Shown here piece by piece: positions 1 to 8,778 of a stretch of DNA of 64,000 bases. Position 1 is the first letter of the stretch, and every line of letters begins with the position of its first letter. Under the pieces are notes generated by a model that was not told where the DNA came from, ran no database searches, and worked only from the letters and a program-made list of their open reading frames with translations. The stretch is from an uncultured Actinomycetes bacterium (GTDB lineage: Bacteria > Actinomycetota > Thermoleophilia > Solirubrobacterales > 70-9): positions 1-64,000 of the forward strand of contig CAMLQY010000001.1 in NCBI GenBank assembly GCA_946482365.1, given 5' to 3'. Both the position numbers and the translations under genes were made by a program.

Positions 1-532
1 GGGCGAACTCCTTGAACAGCATCGCCTTGCCCTCCATCACCGGCATCGCCGCCTCCGGGCCGATGTTGCCGAGGCCAAGCACGGCGCTGCCGTCGGAGAC
101 GACGGCGACGGTGTTCTTCTTGATCGTGTACTCGAAGGCCTTGGCGCGGTCGGCGTGGATGTCCTGGCAGACGCGGGCGACGCCTGGGGTGTAGGCCATC
201 GAGAGGTCGTCGCGCGTCTTCAGCGGGTACTTGTTCTCGACCGAGATCTTGCCGCCGCGGTGCATCTGCATCGTGCGGTCGACGTAGTCGAGCACCTTGG
301 CGCCTCGGGTCGAGCCGATCCCGCGCAGGATCTTCTCCCAGTGCTCGCGGTCCTGGGCGTCGATCGTGAACTCGCGCACCCGCTTCCCCTCGCCGCCGGC
401 TCCCGGCACGAGGTCGACCCCCTGCAGCTGCCCGCCCGCCTCGGCGATCGCAGCGGTCAGCTTCCCGAGCGGCTCCTGCCGCGCGTCGAGCTCGACCCGG
501 ATCGTGACGCTGTACTGGGCGCTGACTGCCAT
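1..532 (-). CDS. NAD(P)-dependent malic enzyme, N-terminal part
   Basis: Partial gene running off the left edge; 177 residues are visible from an ATG at 532. Residues 1-80 look like an ACT-type regulatory domain ([19 protein letters not shown]). Then comes the malic enzyme N-terminal signature: [20 protein letters not shown], then [29 protein letters not shown] and [18 protein letters not shown]. Malic enzyme decarboxylates malate to pyruvate in the cytoplasm, linking the TCA cycle to pyruvate. An N-terminal ACT domain is known in bacterial malic enzymes and suggests ligand control. The NAD(P)-binding half lies outside the window, so cofactor choice cannot be judged. Confidence 0.9.
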   Translation of the reverse strand, partial: MAVSAQYSVTIRVELDARQEPLGKLTAAIAEAGGQLQGVDLVPGAGGEGKRVREFTIDAQDREHWEKILRGIGSTRGAKVLDYVDRTMQMHRGGKISVENKYPLKTRDDLSMAYTPGVARVCQDIHADRAKAFEYTIKKNTVAVVSDGSAVLGLGNIGPEAAMPVMEGKAMLFKEFA

Positions 533-645
533 TGCCCGGCTATCGAATCAGATTCGCGCTTCGTGCCTACGCACGGTCCGAATTTCGACTTTCACGCCGC
601 CCGGGCATCGGCGCGAGAGATGCATATGCTGCGTTCCAGAAACTC

Positions 646-1140
646 ATGAAGTACGTAACAGGAACTTCAAAGATCTGGGTGCTGCTCGCCACCTGCTTGG
701 CTGCGACCGTAGTTGGGCTAGGCTGCGGCTCGAGCGGAGAATCAGAGAGCATCCAGCGCGAAGCCAGGCAGCAAGCTGCCCTGGAAGCGCAGCAACGGCA
801 GCGGCTTCGGGAAGCGCGGAGGACAGCAGTACGCGAACGGCGCGCAGCAGCACGCCGGCGCGCTCTGCGTATCGAAGCGGCACGCAGACGTGCCAGGCAG
901 CTTGCGGCGCGTGAACGCGCTCGCGAAGAATCCGAAGCGTTCGAAGAAGCGGAAGCCGGCGAAGCGGAATCGAGCAAATGCGATCCCAGCTACAGCGGCG
1001 CCTGCCTCGATCCGTATTCCTCCGACTACGACTGCGAAGGCGGCAGCGGCGATGGCCCCGATTACACCGGCCCGGTTGCCGTGGTCGGAGACGACCACTA
1101 CGGCCTCGACTCGGATAGCGACGGCTACGCCTGCGAGTAG
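646..1140 (+). CDS. Lipoprotein with coiled coil and Excalibur-like calcium-binding tail
   Basis: 164 aa from ATG 646; a longer in-frame version from 532 would overlap the malic enzyme start and is less likely. A hydrophobic N-terminus ends in a lipobox-like VVGLGC (Cys27), so the protein is probably exported and lipid-anchored. Residues 32-105 are very Arg/Ala/Glu-rich and should form a charged helix or coiled coil. The C-terminus (about 110-164) has paired Cys and the ending LDSDSDGYACE, typical of the Excalibur domain, which resembles a calcium-binding EF loop. Function is unknown. It is transcribed away from the malic enzyme gene, leaving about 110 bp for two promoters. Confidence 0.75.
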   Translation: MKYVTGTSKIWVLLATCLAATVVGLGCGSSGESESIQREARQQAALEAQQRQRLREARRTAVRERRAAARRRALRIEAARRRARQLAARERAREESEAFEEAEAGEAESSKCDPSYSGACLDPYSSDYDCEGGSGDGPDYTGPVAVVGDDHYGLDSDSDGYACE

Positions 1141-1206
1141 CCCAGGGTCCCAGGGTCTGTCGGGTTGGGACCGCCGGCGCGATGTAGCCATATCATCGCC
1201 TCCCCC

Positions 1207-1827
1207 ATGGCGGCAGCGGCGCTCGTCCTCTACGGAGTTTCCCTGGCCCTCACCTTTGGGGTGCGGATCGCGGTGCAGCTGCGTCGCACCGGGTCAACGG
1301 GGGTCCACGGCCTTCCGCGAGATGCCAGCGCCCTCGAGCGGTTCGCCGGAGTTCTCTTTGCAGCCTCGCTGGCTATGGGTGGCGCGGCGCCGGTCCTCAC
1401 GTTGCTCGGCGTGCTCGAGCCGGTTCCGGCACTGGACCAAACCGCGGTTCAGGTGATCGGCCTCGCCCTCGGCGTCGGCGGGATCGGGCTCACCTTCGGC
1501 GCGCAGCTCGCGATGGGGGACGCCTGGCGGATCGGCGTCGACCCCGAGGAGCGCACCGAGCTCGTCACCGACGGTCCCTTCGCAGTGGTCCGCAACCCGA
1601 TCTACAGCGCGATGATCCCCACCGTCTTCGGCCTCGTCCTGATGGTCCCGAACGCCCTCGCGATCGCGGCGATCCTCTGTCTCGTCACCGCGCTGGAGCT
1701 CCAAGTCCGCCAGGTCGAGGAGCCGTACCTGCTGCAGGTGCACGGCGACGCCTACGCGGACTACGCCTCCCGAGTCGGCCGCTTCGTCCCCGGTGTGGGA
1801 CTGCTGCGCGGCGCTCCCCTGGCGTAA
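1207..1827 (+). CDS. Isoprenylcysteine carboxyl methyltransferase-like membrane protein
   Basis: 206 aa with about four to five membrane segments. The C-terminal half carries the ICMT/PEMT pattern: VRNPIYSAM followed by a hydrophobic helix and EEPYLLQVHGDAYADYASRV near the end. Members bind S-adenosylmethionine at the membrane face and methylate lipids or prenylated substrates; bacterial substrates are mostly unknown. ATG 1207 is preferred over an upstream in-frame codon at 1165 because the hydrophobic segment starts directly after it. Two intergenic hairpins follow the gene. Confidence 0.7.
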   Translation: MAAAALVLYGVSLALTFGVRIAVQLRRTGSTGVHGLPRDASALERFAGVLFAASLAMGGAAPVLTLLGVLEPVPALDQTAVQVIGLALGVGGIGLTFGAQLAMGDAWRIGVDPEERTELVTDGPFAVVRNPIYSAMIPTVFGLVLMVPNALAIAAILCLVTALELQVRQVEEPYLLQVHGDAYADYASRVGRFVPGVGLLRGAPLA

Positions 1828-1847
1828 GGCCCTGATGCCTCGGTGCC

Positions 1848-1891
1848 GAGTGGTCGATTGACCCACGCATACGGGGGCAAATCGACCACTC
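1848..1891 (-). repeat. Apex-ATG hairpin A
   Basis: Perfect 12-bp inverted repeat (1848-1859 with 1880-1891) around a 20-nt loop. Read on the minus strand an ATG at 1870-1868 sits at the apex, and the 3' arm ends exactly 23 nt from the A of that ATG. The same geometry is seen in hairpins B (5535) and C (18237). Stem sequence differs from B and C. It lies between the 3' end of the ICMT-like gene and polA and could also act as a terminator, although no T-run follows. Confidence 0.6.
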
Positions 1892-1984
1892 ATCGTTATG
1901 CGCCACCAAGCTGCTGGGCCGAAGCCCACCGCCGACCTCACCGCCTCGCTTCCACCCGGACAGCCCCCTGCTCGTGCCGAAGAA

Positions 1985-2060
1985 GGGCCGTGGGCATCCC
2001 CTCCCAAAACACTCCAGCGAGGCTCCCGCCGAGCGTTTTGGGAGGGGATGCCCACGGCCC
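1985..2060. repeat. Long 26-bp hairpin D (subfamily 1)
   Basis: Perfect inverted repeat, 1985-2010 pairing with 2035-2060, around a 24-nt apex. The apex reads ACTC, then a short inner stem GCGAGGC-tccc-GCCGAGC that contains a tandem G.A pair. The upper stem CTCCCAAAAC and the apex closely match hairpin F (33485) read on the opposite strand, while the lower stem differs. It lies 70 bp upstream of polA. No T-run follows, so a simple rho-independent terminator role is not supported. Confidence 0.85.
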
Positions 2061-2129
2061 TCTCCACCTTCAAAGCCAGCGGACTGCTCCCCCGGGTGGA
2101 CTCCGCCCAGCCGCATAGAGTTGGCGGCG

Positions 2130-4760
2130 ATGGCCGAGGACTCCCACGAGCTCTTCCTGATCGACGGCAACTCGCTCGCATACCGGGCGTTCTTCGCCCT
2201 GCCGGAGTCGATCGGGACCAGCGACGGACGGCCGACCAACGCGATCTACGGGCTGGCGTCGATGCTGGTCAAGATCATCGACGAGCACGCGCCGGCCGGC
2301 GTCGTCGTCGCCTGGGACGCCGGCATGTCCGGGCGCGAGGTCACCTACGACCTCTACAAGGCCCAGCGCAAACCGCGCCCCGACCTGCTGCGCGAGCAGT
2401 GGCCCCACCTGATGCCCCTGGTCGAGGCCTTCGGCTACACCAACGTCAAGGTCGAGGGCTACGAGGCCGACGACGTGATCGCCTCGCTGGTCCGCCAGGC
2501 CCGCGAGGAAGGGATCCCGGTGATGGTCGTCACCGGCGACCGCGACGCCTACCAGCTGGTCGGGGAGGGGGTGCGGGTGATGAGCACCTCGCGGGGGATC
2601 ACCGAGACCAAGGTCTACGACGCGGAGGCGGTCGTCGAGCGCTACGGGGTCCCCCCGGAGCGCATCACCGACCTGATGGGGCTGCGCGGCGACACCTCCG
2701 ACAACATCCCCGGCGTTCCCGGGATCGGCGAGAAGACGGCGACCCAGCTGCTGCAGCAGTTCGGCGACCTCGAGGGCGTGCTCGCCGCCGTCGACGAGAT
2801 CTCCGGCGCCAAGCGCAAGCAGAACCTGGTCGAGCATGCCGACGACGCCCGCATGTCCAAGCAGTTGGCGACGCTGCAGCACGAGATCGAGACCGGGGTG
2901 GACCTGGCCGAGGTGATGGCCGCCGAGCCCGATCGCGGCGTCCTGCGCGAGTTCATGCGCGAGTTCGAGCTGCGGGCGGTGATGGAGCGGCTGGAAGAAG
3001 CGCTGCCGGAGGGAGACGCGGTGCCCGGCCGCAGGGTCGAGACCGAGCTGGAGGTCGAGGCGGTCGAGGGCAGGGCCCAGAACCTCGGCGAGGGCAAGGG
3101 GCCCCTGGCCCTGGCGATCGAGGGCGAGCGCTGGGCGGCCGTCGACGGCGGCCGCATCCTCACCGGCAGCTCGACCCAGGACGAGCTCGCCACAGCGATC
3201 TCCGCCCGCCCGCTCGTCGCACACGACGCCAAGTCGCTCGGCGGTGGCAAGCACGGACTGCTCGCCGCAGCCGCGCGCGAGGGAGTCGAGCTGGAGCTCG
3301 ACCACGACACCATGCTCGCCGCCTACCTGCTGGAGCCGCAGCGCCGCACCTACGAGCTGACCGAGCTGGCCGCCGACGCGGGCATCGGGATCGCGGCGGG
3401 CGCGACCGCCGAAGACGAGCCCGCCGACGGCCAGCTCACGCTCGACGGCGACGGCGAGGCGGGGCTCGACCCAGCAGAAGAGGCCCGCCTGGCAGCAGCC
3501 CTGGCCGACGCCCAGCGCCCCCGCATCGAGGAGCTCGGCCTGGGCGGGCTGCTGCGCGAGGTCGAGCTGCCGCTGGTCCACGTCCTCGCGGCGATGGAGC
3601 GCGAGGGGCTGAAGCTGGACGCCGAGCGGCTGGCCGAGGTCGGCGCCGGCTTCGGCGAGCGCATCGACACCCTGGAGAAGGAGATCTTCGAGCTGGCCGG
3701 CGAGGAGTTCACGATCGGCTCGCCTCAGCAGGTCGGCCGTGTCCTCTTCGAGGAGCTGGGCCTGACCCGGAAGCGGCGCGGCAAGACCGGCTACTCGACC
3801 GACGCCCGCGTCCTCGCCCAGATCCGCGAGGAGCACCCGATCGTCGAGAAGATCGAGCACTGGCGCGAGCTGACCAAGCTGAAGAACACCTACCTCGACT
3901 CGCTGCCCGACCTGATCGACCCCGGGACCGGCCGCGTCCACACCACCTTCAACCAGGCCGCGACGACCACTGGGCGCCTCTCAAGCACCAACCCGAACCT
4001 GCAGAACATCCCGATCCGGACCGAGATCGGGCGTCCCGTCCGCGCTTGCTTCATCGCCGAGCCCGGTGCCCGGCTGCTCTCCGCCGACTACAGCCAGGTC
4101 GAGCTGCGCGTCCTCGCCCACGTCGCCGACGAGGAGGTGCTGAAGGAGATCTTTCGCGCCGGCGACGACGTTCACGCGGCGACCGCGGCGGAGGTCTTCG
4201 ACATCTCCCGCGAGGAGGTGGACGTCGGTCAGCGCTCGAAGGCGAAGATGGTCAACTTCGGGATCGTCTACGGCCTCACCGGTTTCGGCCTCGCCGACCG
4301 GCTCAACATCCCGCGCAAAGAGGGCGAGGAATTCGTCTCCCGCTACCTCGAGCGCTTCCCCGCCGTGCGCGCCTTCCGCGAGCAGGTCGTCGAGCGGGCG
4401 CAGGAGGAGGGGTACGTGACCACCCTGATGGGGCGCCGCCGCTCGATCCCGGAGCTCCGCTCGGGCAACCCGAACACCCGCCGGCTGGGCGAGCGCCTCG
4501 CCGTCAACACCGTGATCCAGGGCACCGCGGCCGACATCATCAAGGTGGCGATGGTGCGCTGCCGCGAGGCGCTACGGGCTGCGGGGGCGGCGACGCGCCT
4601 CGTCCTCCAGATCCACGACGAGCTCCTCTTCGAGGGCCCGCCGGAGGAGATGGACGATGCGGTCGAGCTGGTGCGGCGCGAGATGTGCGCCGCCTACCGG
4701 CTCGACCCGCCGCTGGAGGTCGACGTCGGCGTCGGCGAGGACTGGCTCGACGCCAAGTAG
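2130..4760 (+). CDS. polA: DNA polymerase I
   Basis: 876 aa from ATG 2130; upstream in-frame codons fall inside hairpin D and are rejected. Domains in order: 5'-3' exonuclease (about 1-290, FLIDGNSLAYRAFFALP, YEADDVIASL, VTGDRDAYQLV, GVPGIGEKTATQLL); a 3'-5' exonuclease-like region (about 310-480) without the DxE motif, so proofreading is probably lost; and the polymerase domain with motif A DYSQVELRVLAHVADEE, motif B RSKAKMVNFGIVYGLTGFG and motif C LQIHDELLFE. It works in Okazaki fragment processing and repair in the cytoplasm. Convergent with the next gene, 11 bp apart. Confidence 0.97.
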   Translation: MAEDSHELFLIDGNSLAYRAFFALPESIGTSDGRPTNAIYGLASMLVKIIDEHAPAGVVVAWDAGMSGREVTYDLYKAQRKPRPDLLREQWPHLMPLVEAFGYTNVKVEGYEADDVIASLVRQAREEGIPVMVVTGDRDAYQLVGEGVRVMSTSRGITETKVYDAEAVVERYGVPPERITDLMGLRGDTSDNIPGVPGIGEKTATQLLQQFGDLEGVLAAVDEISGAKRKQNLVEHADDARMSKQLATLQHEIETGVDLAEVMAAEPDRGVLREFMREFELRAVMERLEEALPEGDAVPGRRVETELEVEAVEGRAQNLGEGKGPLALAIEGERWAAVDGGRILTGSSTQDELATAISARPLVAHDAKSLGGGKHGLLAAAAREGVELELDHDTMLAAYLLEPQRRTYELTELAADAGIGIAAGATAEDEPADGQLTLDGDGEAGLDPAEEARLAAALADAQRPRIEELGLGGLLREVELPLVHVLAAMEREGLKLDAERLAEVGAGFGERIDTLEKEIFELAGEEFTIGSPQQVGRVLFEELGLTRKRRGKTGYSTDARVLAQIREEHPIVEKIEHWRELTKLKNTYLDSLPDLIDPGTGRVHTTFNQAATTTGRLSSTNPNLQNIPIRTEIGRPVRACFIAEPGARLLSADYSQVELRVLAHVADEEVLKEIFRAGDDVHAATAAEVFDISREEVDVGQRSKAKMVNFGIVYGLTGFGLADRLNIPRKEGEEFVSRYLERFPAVRAFREQVVERAQEEGYVTTLMGRRRSIPELRSGNPNTRRLGERLAVNTVIQGTAADIIKVAMVRCREALRAAGAATRLVLQIHDELLFEGPPEEMDDAVELVRREMCAAYRLDPPLEVDVGVGEDWLDAK

Positions 4761-4771
4761 GCGCCGGAGCC

Positions 4772-5503
4772 TCAGCCCCGCACGCCGAGCGTCTTGACCG
4801 TCTCGGACTTCGGCACGGTGCGGTGGTCCGGGCTGGTGCCGAGGACGCGGTCGGCGGCGTCGGAGCTGACCCCGAACCAGTAGTGCTCGTTCTTGAAGTG
4901 GTGGAGGCGGTGCGAGCGCCAGATCGAGCGGTAGTAGCGGGTCTTGGGCCGGTAAGGCGTGTGGATGAGGAAGTGGCACCACTCGTAGACGCCGGTGAGG
5001 ACGACGCTGACGATCATCAGGGTCAGCCAGAGGGCGACGTGCTCTCCGCCGAGCAGCGTCCAGGGCCAGCTCAGCAGCCACATCACGAGCAGCACCGGGA
5101 TGAGGAACCCGGCGATCAGCGAGCCCGGGATCAGCACGGCCTCCAGCCGGGTCGGCTCGCGGTGGTGCCAGCGGTGTGCGCGCGCCGTCGGCAGGTCGAC
5201 CGTCCTGCCCCCGACCTTGCGCGGCCGGGTGTGGAGCAGGCCGACGTGGATCAGCCACTCGGTGAACGGCTGCGCCGCGATCAGGAGAGCCGCGATGGCC
5301 AGGTCCATCCAGCTCCAGCCGCCGACGGCCGCCCGCAGAGCCACGAACGCGACGAGAAAGGCCGCGAGCACCTGCGGCGAGCGGAAGCGAGCAAACGCCC
5401 GGGCGCAGTCGAGCAGGGTCAGGCGAGCGTCATGGCGGCCACTGACCGAGACCGCCGCCGCGGTCAGCGGATCCCCGTCGATGACCGTGTTCCCAGCCCC
5501 CAT
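4772..5503 (-). CDS. Sterol desaturase / fatty acid hydroxylase family protein
   Basis: 243 aa membrane protein with four to five hydrophobic segments. It has the di-iron histidine clusters of the family: EWLIHVGLLH, HRWHH, EWCHFLIHTPY and SHRLHHFKNEHYWFGVSS. Family members hydroxylate or desaturate lipids using a membrane di-iron centre; the substrate here is unknown. The frame stays open to 5581, but the extra codons read through hairpin B, so the ATG at 5503 is preferred. No strong ribosome binding site is visible there. Confidence 0.8.
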   Translation of the reverse strand: MGAGNTVIDGDPLTAAAVSVSGRHDARLTLLDCARAFARFRSPQVLAAFLVAFVALRAAVGGWSWMDLAIAALLIAAQPFTEWLIHVGLLHTRPRKVGGRTVDLPTARAHRWHHREPTRLEAVLIPGSLIAGFLIPVLLVMWLLSWPWTLLGGEHVALWLTLMIVSVVLTGVYEWCHFLIHTPYRPKTRYYRSIWRSHRLHHFKNEHYWFGVSSDAADRVLGTSPDHRTVPKSETVKTLGVRG

Positions 5504-5534
5504 CGGTACCCAAGAGTACCCGCCCCATTCCCGC

Positions 5535-5580
5535 TGACTTCGTTGTTTCGGGGGCATATGCACCGGAAAGGACGAAGTCA
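5535..5580 (+). repeat. Apex-ATG hairpin B
   Basis: Near-palindrome of 46 nt. The outer stem TGACTTCGT (5535-5543) pairs with ACGAAGTCA (5572-5580), with further inner pairing around GCATATGC. The apex ATG (5558-5560) is 23 nt from the end of the 3' arm and begins a short ORF, MHRKGRSHRRGRVI-stop. This is strikingly like MHRERRSHHQ, the start of the AbiEi-like protein at 18259. The 3' half is nearly identical to hairpin C. It lies just upstream of the DMT permease start (5599). Confidence 0.75.
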
Positions 5581-5598
5581 CCGTCGAGGGCGGGTGAT

Positions 5599-6048
5599 AT
5601 GACCGTTCCCATGGACCGGGGCCTGGCCGTCATCCTCACCGCCGTCGCAGGCGGGCTGATCGCCCTGCAGGCGCCGATCAACGCCGGGCTGGGGAAGGCG
5701 ACGGGGAGCCTGCCTGCGGCGCTGATCTCATTCCTCGTCGGCACGGTCGCGCTGGGCGCGATCGTCGTGCTCAGCGGCAAGGCCGGCGGGCTGGGCTCGA
5801 CCTTCGACGTCAGCTGGTACTACCTGCTTGGCGGTTTGCTCGGTGCGATCTACGTCGCCAACGCGCTGATCGCGGTGACCGCGATCGGGGCCGGCGGTGT
5901 CGCGGCGGCGACGATCACCGGGCAATTGGTCGCCTCGGTGGCGATCGACCGGCTGGGGCTATTCGGCCTCGACCAGGTCTCGCTCAGCCCCGAGCGCCTC
6001 GTCGGCGTCGGCCTGCTTCTCGCCGGCACCGTTCTGGTGGTTCGCTGA
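5599..6048 (+). CDS. DMT-superfamily (DUF606/YdcZ-type) membrane protein
   Basis: 149 aa with about five membrane helices. The first helix has LIALQAPINAGLGKATGSLPAA, the hallmark of the DUF606/YdcZ branch of the drug/metabolite transporter superfamily; a second half has GGLLGAIYVANALIAVTAIG. Such half-size proteins are thought to act as dimers; the substrate is unknown. The last 90 bp overlap the 3' end of the convergent flavoprotein gene. Confidence 0.75.
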   Translation: MTVPMDRGLAVILTAVAGGLIALQAPINAGLGKATGSLPAALISFLVGTVALGAIVVLSGKAGGLGSTFDVSWYYLLGGLLGAIYVANALIAVTAIGAGGVAAATITGQLVASVAIDRLGLFGLDQVSLSPERLVGVGLLLAGTVLVVR

Positions 6049-7158
6049 ATCCAGCGCGAACTCCGGCGGCGCGATCCGCAGGTAGTGGCCGAAGGACCAG
6101 TCGATGAAGCGCTTGGCGCCGAGCGCGCGGACCAGCGGCCCCAGCAGGCGCGGCGGGATCCTGGGGACGAGCCGCTGCACTCGCAGCATCCAGCGGAACT
6201 TCCACTCGTGCGAGTCGTTGAACTCGGCGTAGCGGGCGGCTGCGCTCTCGCGGCTCCGGCGTCCCTCGACGACGCCGCGCAGCTCCCGTCCCAGCGCGAT
6301 CCCGAAGTAGAGCGCGGTGCGGATGCCCTCGGCGCTGAGCGGCAGGCAGTGGCCGGCCGAGTCGCCGGCGAAGAAGACGCCGCCCTCGGTCCCCCGGCGC
6401 AGCTTGTGCGGGATCCAGTTGCCCTGGTAGCGGACCTTCTCGCTGCCGAGGTCGTCGGCGAGCAGCTCGGTGGTGGCGCGGACGTGGAAGCAGGGGTCGA
6501 AGGAGCCGACCCCGATCCGCAGCTCGTCGCCGGCGGGGAACGACCAGCCATAGCCGGCGGGGACGTAGCGGCGGTCGATCCAGACCTCGAGGTCCTCGCC
6601 CTTGCCGTCGGGATGGACCTCGAGCCCGCGCGAGAGAGGAGCGTCGGGCGGCTGGTAGCCGTCGCCGCCGGCGAGCACGCGGCGCCAGCCGAGCGCGTCG
6701 ACGACGAGGGGGGCCGAGATCACCCCGCGGTCGGTCTCGACCGAGATCGCCTCCTCGCCGCTCGCCGGCCGCAGGCGCCGGTTCACCTTCGCGGTCTCGA
6801 ACCTGGCGTCGCAGTCGCCCCAGAGGATCTCGCAGAGCTCGCGGTAGTCGAAGGTGGAGAAGGTGAACGGCAGGCGGAAGCGCGAGTCGCCGTGAGGGGT
6901 GTGCATCAGCAGCGAGTCGAAGCGCTGGCGCTCGGCGCCCATCAGCCCCATCGCCTGCATCCAGTCGGTCGGGATGCCGCAAGCGGAGGTCTGCCGCTCG
7001 CCGATCTCATAGCGGTCGATCAGCAGGACGTCGGCCCCCGATCCAGCCAGCTCCCGGGCGACCGCCAGCCCGGCGAAGCTCGCCCCGCAGATCAGCACGT
7101 CATGGCTGCCGTCGAGGGGCGTCCGCTCCTCGCCGCGTTTCGTCGCACGAATCGGCAC
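5959..7158 (-). CDS. Geranylgeranyl-reductase-like FAD-dependent oxidoreductase
   Basis: 399 aa from a GTG at 7158. The N-terminal FAD-binding fold is DVLICGASFAGLAVARELAG with DVLLIDR, and the second FAD motif is GVFFAGDSAGHCLPLSAEGIRTAL. The middle region (VVDALGWRRVLAG, GYGWSFPAGDELRIGVG) matches geranylgeranyl reductase/digeranylgeranylglycerophospholipid reductase relatives, which saturate isoprenoid chains such as those of menaquinone or lipids. GTG 7158 is preferred over ATG 7182, because the latter would leave only 12 bp before the divergent rpsA start. The unusual 90-bp tail-to-tail overlap with the DMT gene is real in the sequence. Confidence 0.8.
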   Translation of the reverse strand: MPIRATKRGEERTPLDGSHDVLICGASFAGLAVARELAGSGADVLLIDRYEIGERQTSACGIPTDWMQAMGLMGAERQRFDSLLMHTPHGDSRFRLPFTFSTFDYRELCEILWGDCDARFETAKVNRRLRPASGEEAISVETDRGVISAPLVVDALGWRRVLAGGDGYQPPDAPLSRGLEVHPDGKGEDLEVWIDRRYVPAGYGWSFPAGDELRIGVGSFDPCFHVRATTELLADDLGSEKVRYQGNWIPHKLRRGTEGGVFFAGDSAGHCLPLSAEGIRTALYFGIALGRELRGVVEGRRSRESAAARYAEFNDSHEWKFRWMLRVQRLVPRIPPRLLGPLVRALGAKRFIDWSFGHYLRIAPPEFALDSANHQNGAGEKQADADEALGAERDLVEAE

Positions 7159-7194
7159 GACGCAGAGCGTATCTACCTGCAATTATCCCCCGCT

Positions 7195-8772
7195 GTGTCC
7201 GTGACCGATACGACCATCACCCAAGAGTCCACCGGTACGCCCGTCGAGGGCTCCGGCGGCCTGCTGATGGAAGTCGACGGCAAGGTGGTGCCCAACTACG
7301 CGGCGACGATGGTCTCCTTCGAGGAGGGCGACGTCGTCAAGGGCCACGTCGTCCGGATCGACAAGGACGAGGTCCTGGTCGACATCGGCTACAAGTCGGA
7401 GGGGGTCATCCCCTCGCACGAGCTCTCGATCCGCAAGTCGGTCAACCCGGCCGACGAGGTCGAGATCGGCGAAGAGGTCGACGCCCTCGTCCTCACCAAG
7501 GAGGACAACGAAGGGCGCCTGGTCCTCTCCAAGAAGCGGGCCCGCTTCGAGAAGGCGTGGCGCCGGATCGAGGCGGCTGCCGAGTCGGGCGAACCGGTCG
7601 AAGGCAACGTGATCGAGGTCGTCAAGGGCGGCCTCATCCTCGACCTCGGGGTGCGCGGCTTCCTGCCCGCCTCGCTGGTCGACATCCGCCGCGTCCACAA
7701 CCTCGAGGAGTTCACCGGCCAGACCCTCGAATGCAAAGTGATCGAGCTCAACCGCAGCCGCAACAACGTCGTGCTCTCCCGCCGCGCGGTGCTGGAGGAA
7801 GAGCGCAAGGAGGTGCGCGAGCAGATCCTCGGGCGCCTCGAGGCAGGCCAGATAGTCGAGGGCAAGATCTCCAACATCGTCGACTTCGGCGCCTTCGTCG
7901 ACCTCGATGGGATCGACGGCCTGATCCACATCTCAGAGCTTTCCTGGAGCCACGTCAACCATCCCTCCGAGGCGGTGGCGATCGGCGACACCGTGAGGAT
8001 CAAAGTGCTCGACATCGACCGCGATCGCCAGCGCATATCGCTCGGCCTCAAGCAGACCCAGGAGGACCCCTGGCAACGGGTGATCAGCGCCCACCGCCCG
8101 GGCGACGTGCTCGAGGGAGCGGTGACCAAGGTGGTCGCCTTCGGCGCCTTCGTCGAGATCCTGCCCGGGGTCGAGGGCCTCGTCCACATCTCAGAGCTCG
8201 CCGACCACCATGTCGAGAGCCCCAGCGAGGTGGTCGAGCCCGGCACCAAGCTCAACGTCAAGATCCTCGAGATCGACGAGGAGCGGCGGCGGCTCTCGCT
8301 CAGCATCAAGCAGGTTGCCGAAGGCAAGATGGCGATGGGAGACCTGGGCGAGCAGATCGATGCTGCTGCGGCGGAGGACGAGTCTTCAGACGCATCGACC
8401 GCGGGTCCCGACGCGGCCTCGGAGGGGTCTGCGGGCGGGGGCGAGGCCTCCGTTCTCGACCCCTCCGAGTCCGCGCCACCCGAGGGTGAGGCGGTTGAGG
8501 CTGAGGAGGCCCCGGCCGCGGAGGCTGAGGCTCCGGCTGCTGAGGAGGCCGCTGAGGAGCCCGCTGCGGAGGATGCCCCTGCTGCTGAGGAGCCCGTTGC
8601 TGAGGCTGAGGCTCCTGTGGCGGAGACGCCTGAGGAGGCTGAAGAGGAGGAGCAGGAGGGGGAATCGGTCATCGAGAGGCCGGATTCGCCCGACGACACG
8701 GACGAGGCCGCCGGGGAGTCCGACGAGAGCGGCGACGCCGAGTCGCCCGCCGAGGCACCCTCCGAGTCCTAG
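7195..8772 (+). CDS. rpsA: 30S ribosomal protein S1
   Basis: 525 aa with four S1 RNA-binding repeats: about 45-115 (EGDVVKGHVVRIDKDEVLVD), 130-200 (GEPVEGNVIEVVKGGLILDL), 215-290 (GQIVEGKISNIVDFGAFVDL) and 300-375 (GDVLEGAVTKVVAFGAFVEI). The remaining 140 residues are a low-complexity acidic Ala/Glu/Pro tail. S1 helps load mRNA onto the 30S subunit. The start is GTG 7195 or GTG 7201; neither has a Shine-Dalgarno. A TATCTA at 7170-7175 lies about 20 nt upstream, so the mRNA may be almost leaderless. coaE follows after 6 bp, a common actinobacterial order. Confidence 0.93.
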   Translation: MSVTDTTITQESTGTPVEGSGGLLMEVDGKVVPNYAATMVSFEEGDVVKGHVVRIDKDEVLVDIGYKSEGVIPSHELSIRKSVNPADEVEIGEEVDALVLTKEDNEGRLVLSKKRARFEKAWRRIEAAAESGEPVEGNVIEVVKGGLILDLGVRGFLPASLVDIRRVHNLEEFTGQTLECKVIELNRSRNNVVLSRRAVLEEERKEVREQILGRLEAGQIVEGKISNIVDFGAFVDLDGIDGLIHISELSWSHVNHPSEAVAIGDTVRIKVLDIDRDRQRISLGLKQTQEDPWQRVISAHRPGDVLEGAVTKVVAFGAFVEILPGVEGLVHISELADHHVESPSEVVEPGTKLNVKILEIDEERRRLSLSIKQVAEGKMAMGDLGEQIDAAAAEDESSDASTAGPDAASEGSAGGGEASVLDPSESAPPEGEAVEAEEAPAAEAEAPAAEEAAEEPAAEDAPAAEEPVAEAEAPVAETPEEAEEEEQEGESVIERPDSPDDTDEAAGESDESGDAESPAEAPSES

Positions 8773-8778
8773 CTCCTC

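Noticed and set aside
1898..5602. Very long alternative frames over polA, uvrA, rpsA and others
   Set aside because: Arg/Pro/Gly-rich translations typical of shadow frames in high-GC DNA, with clear conserved proteins on another frame.
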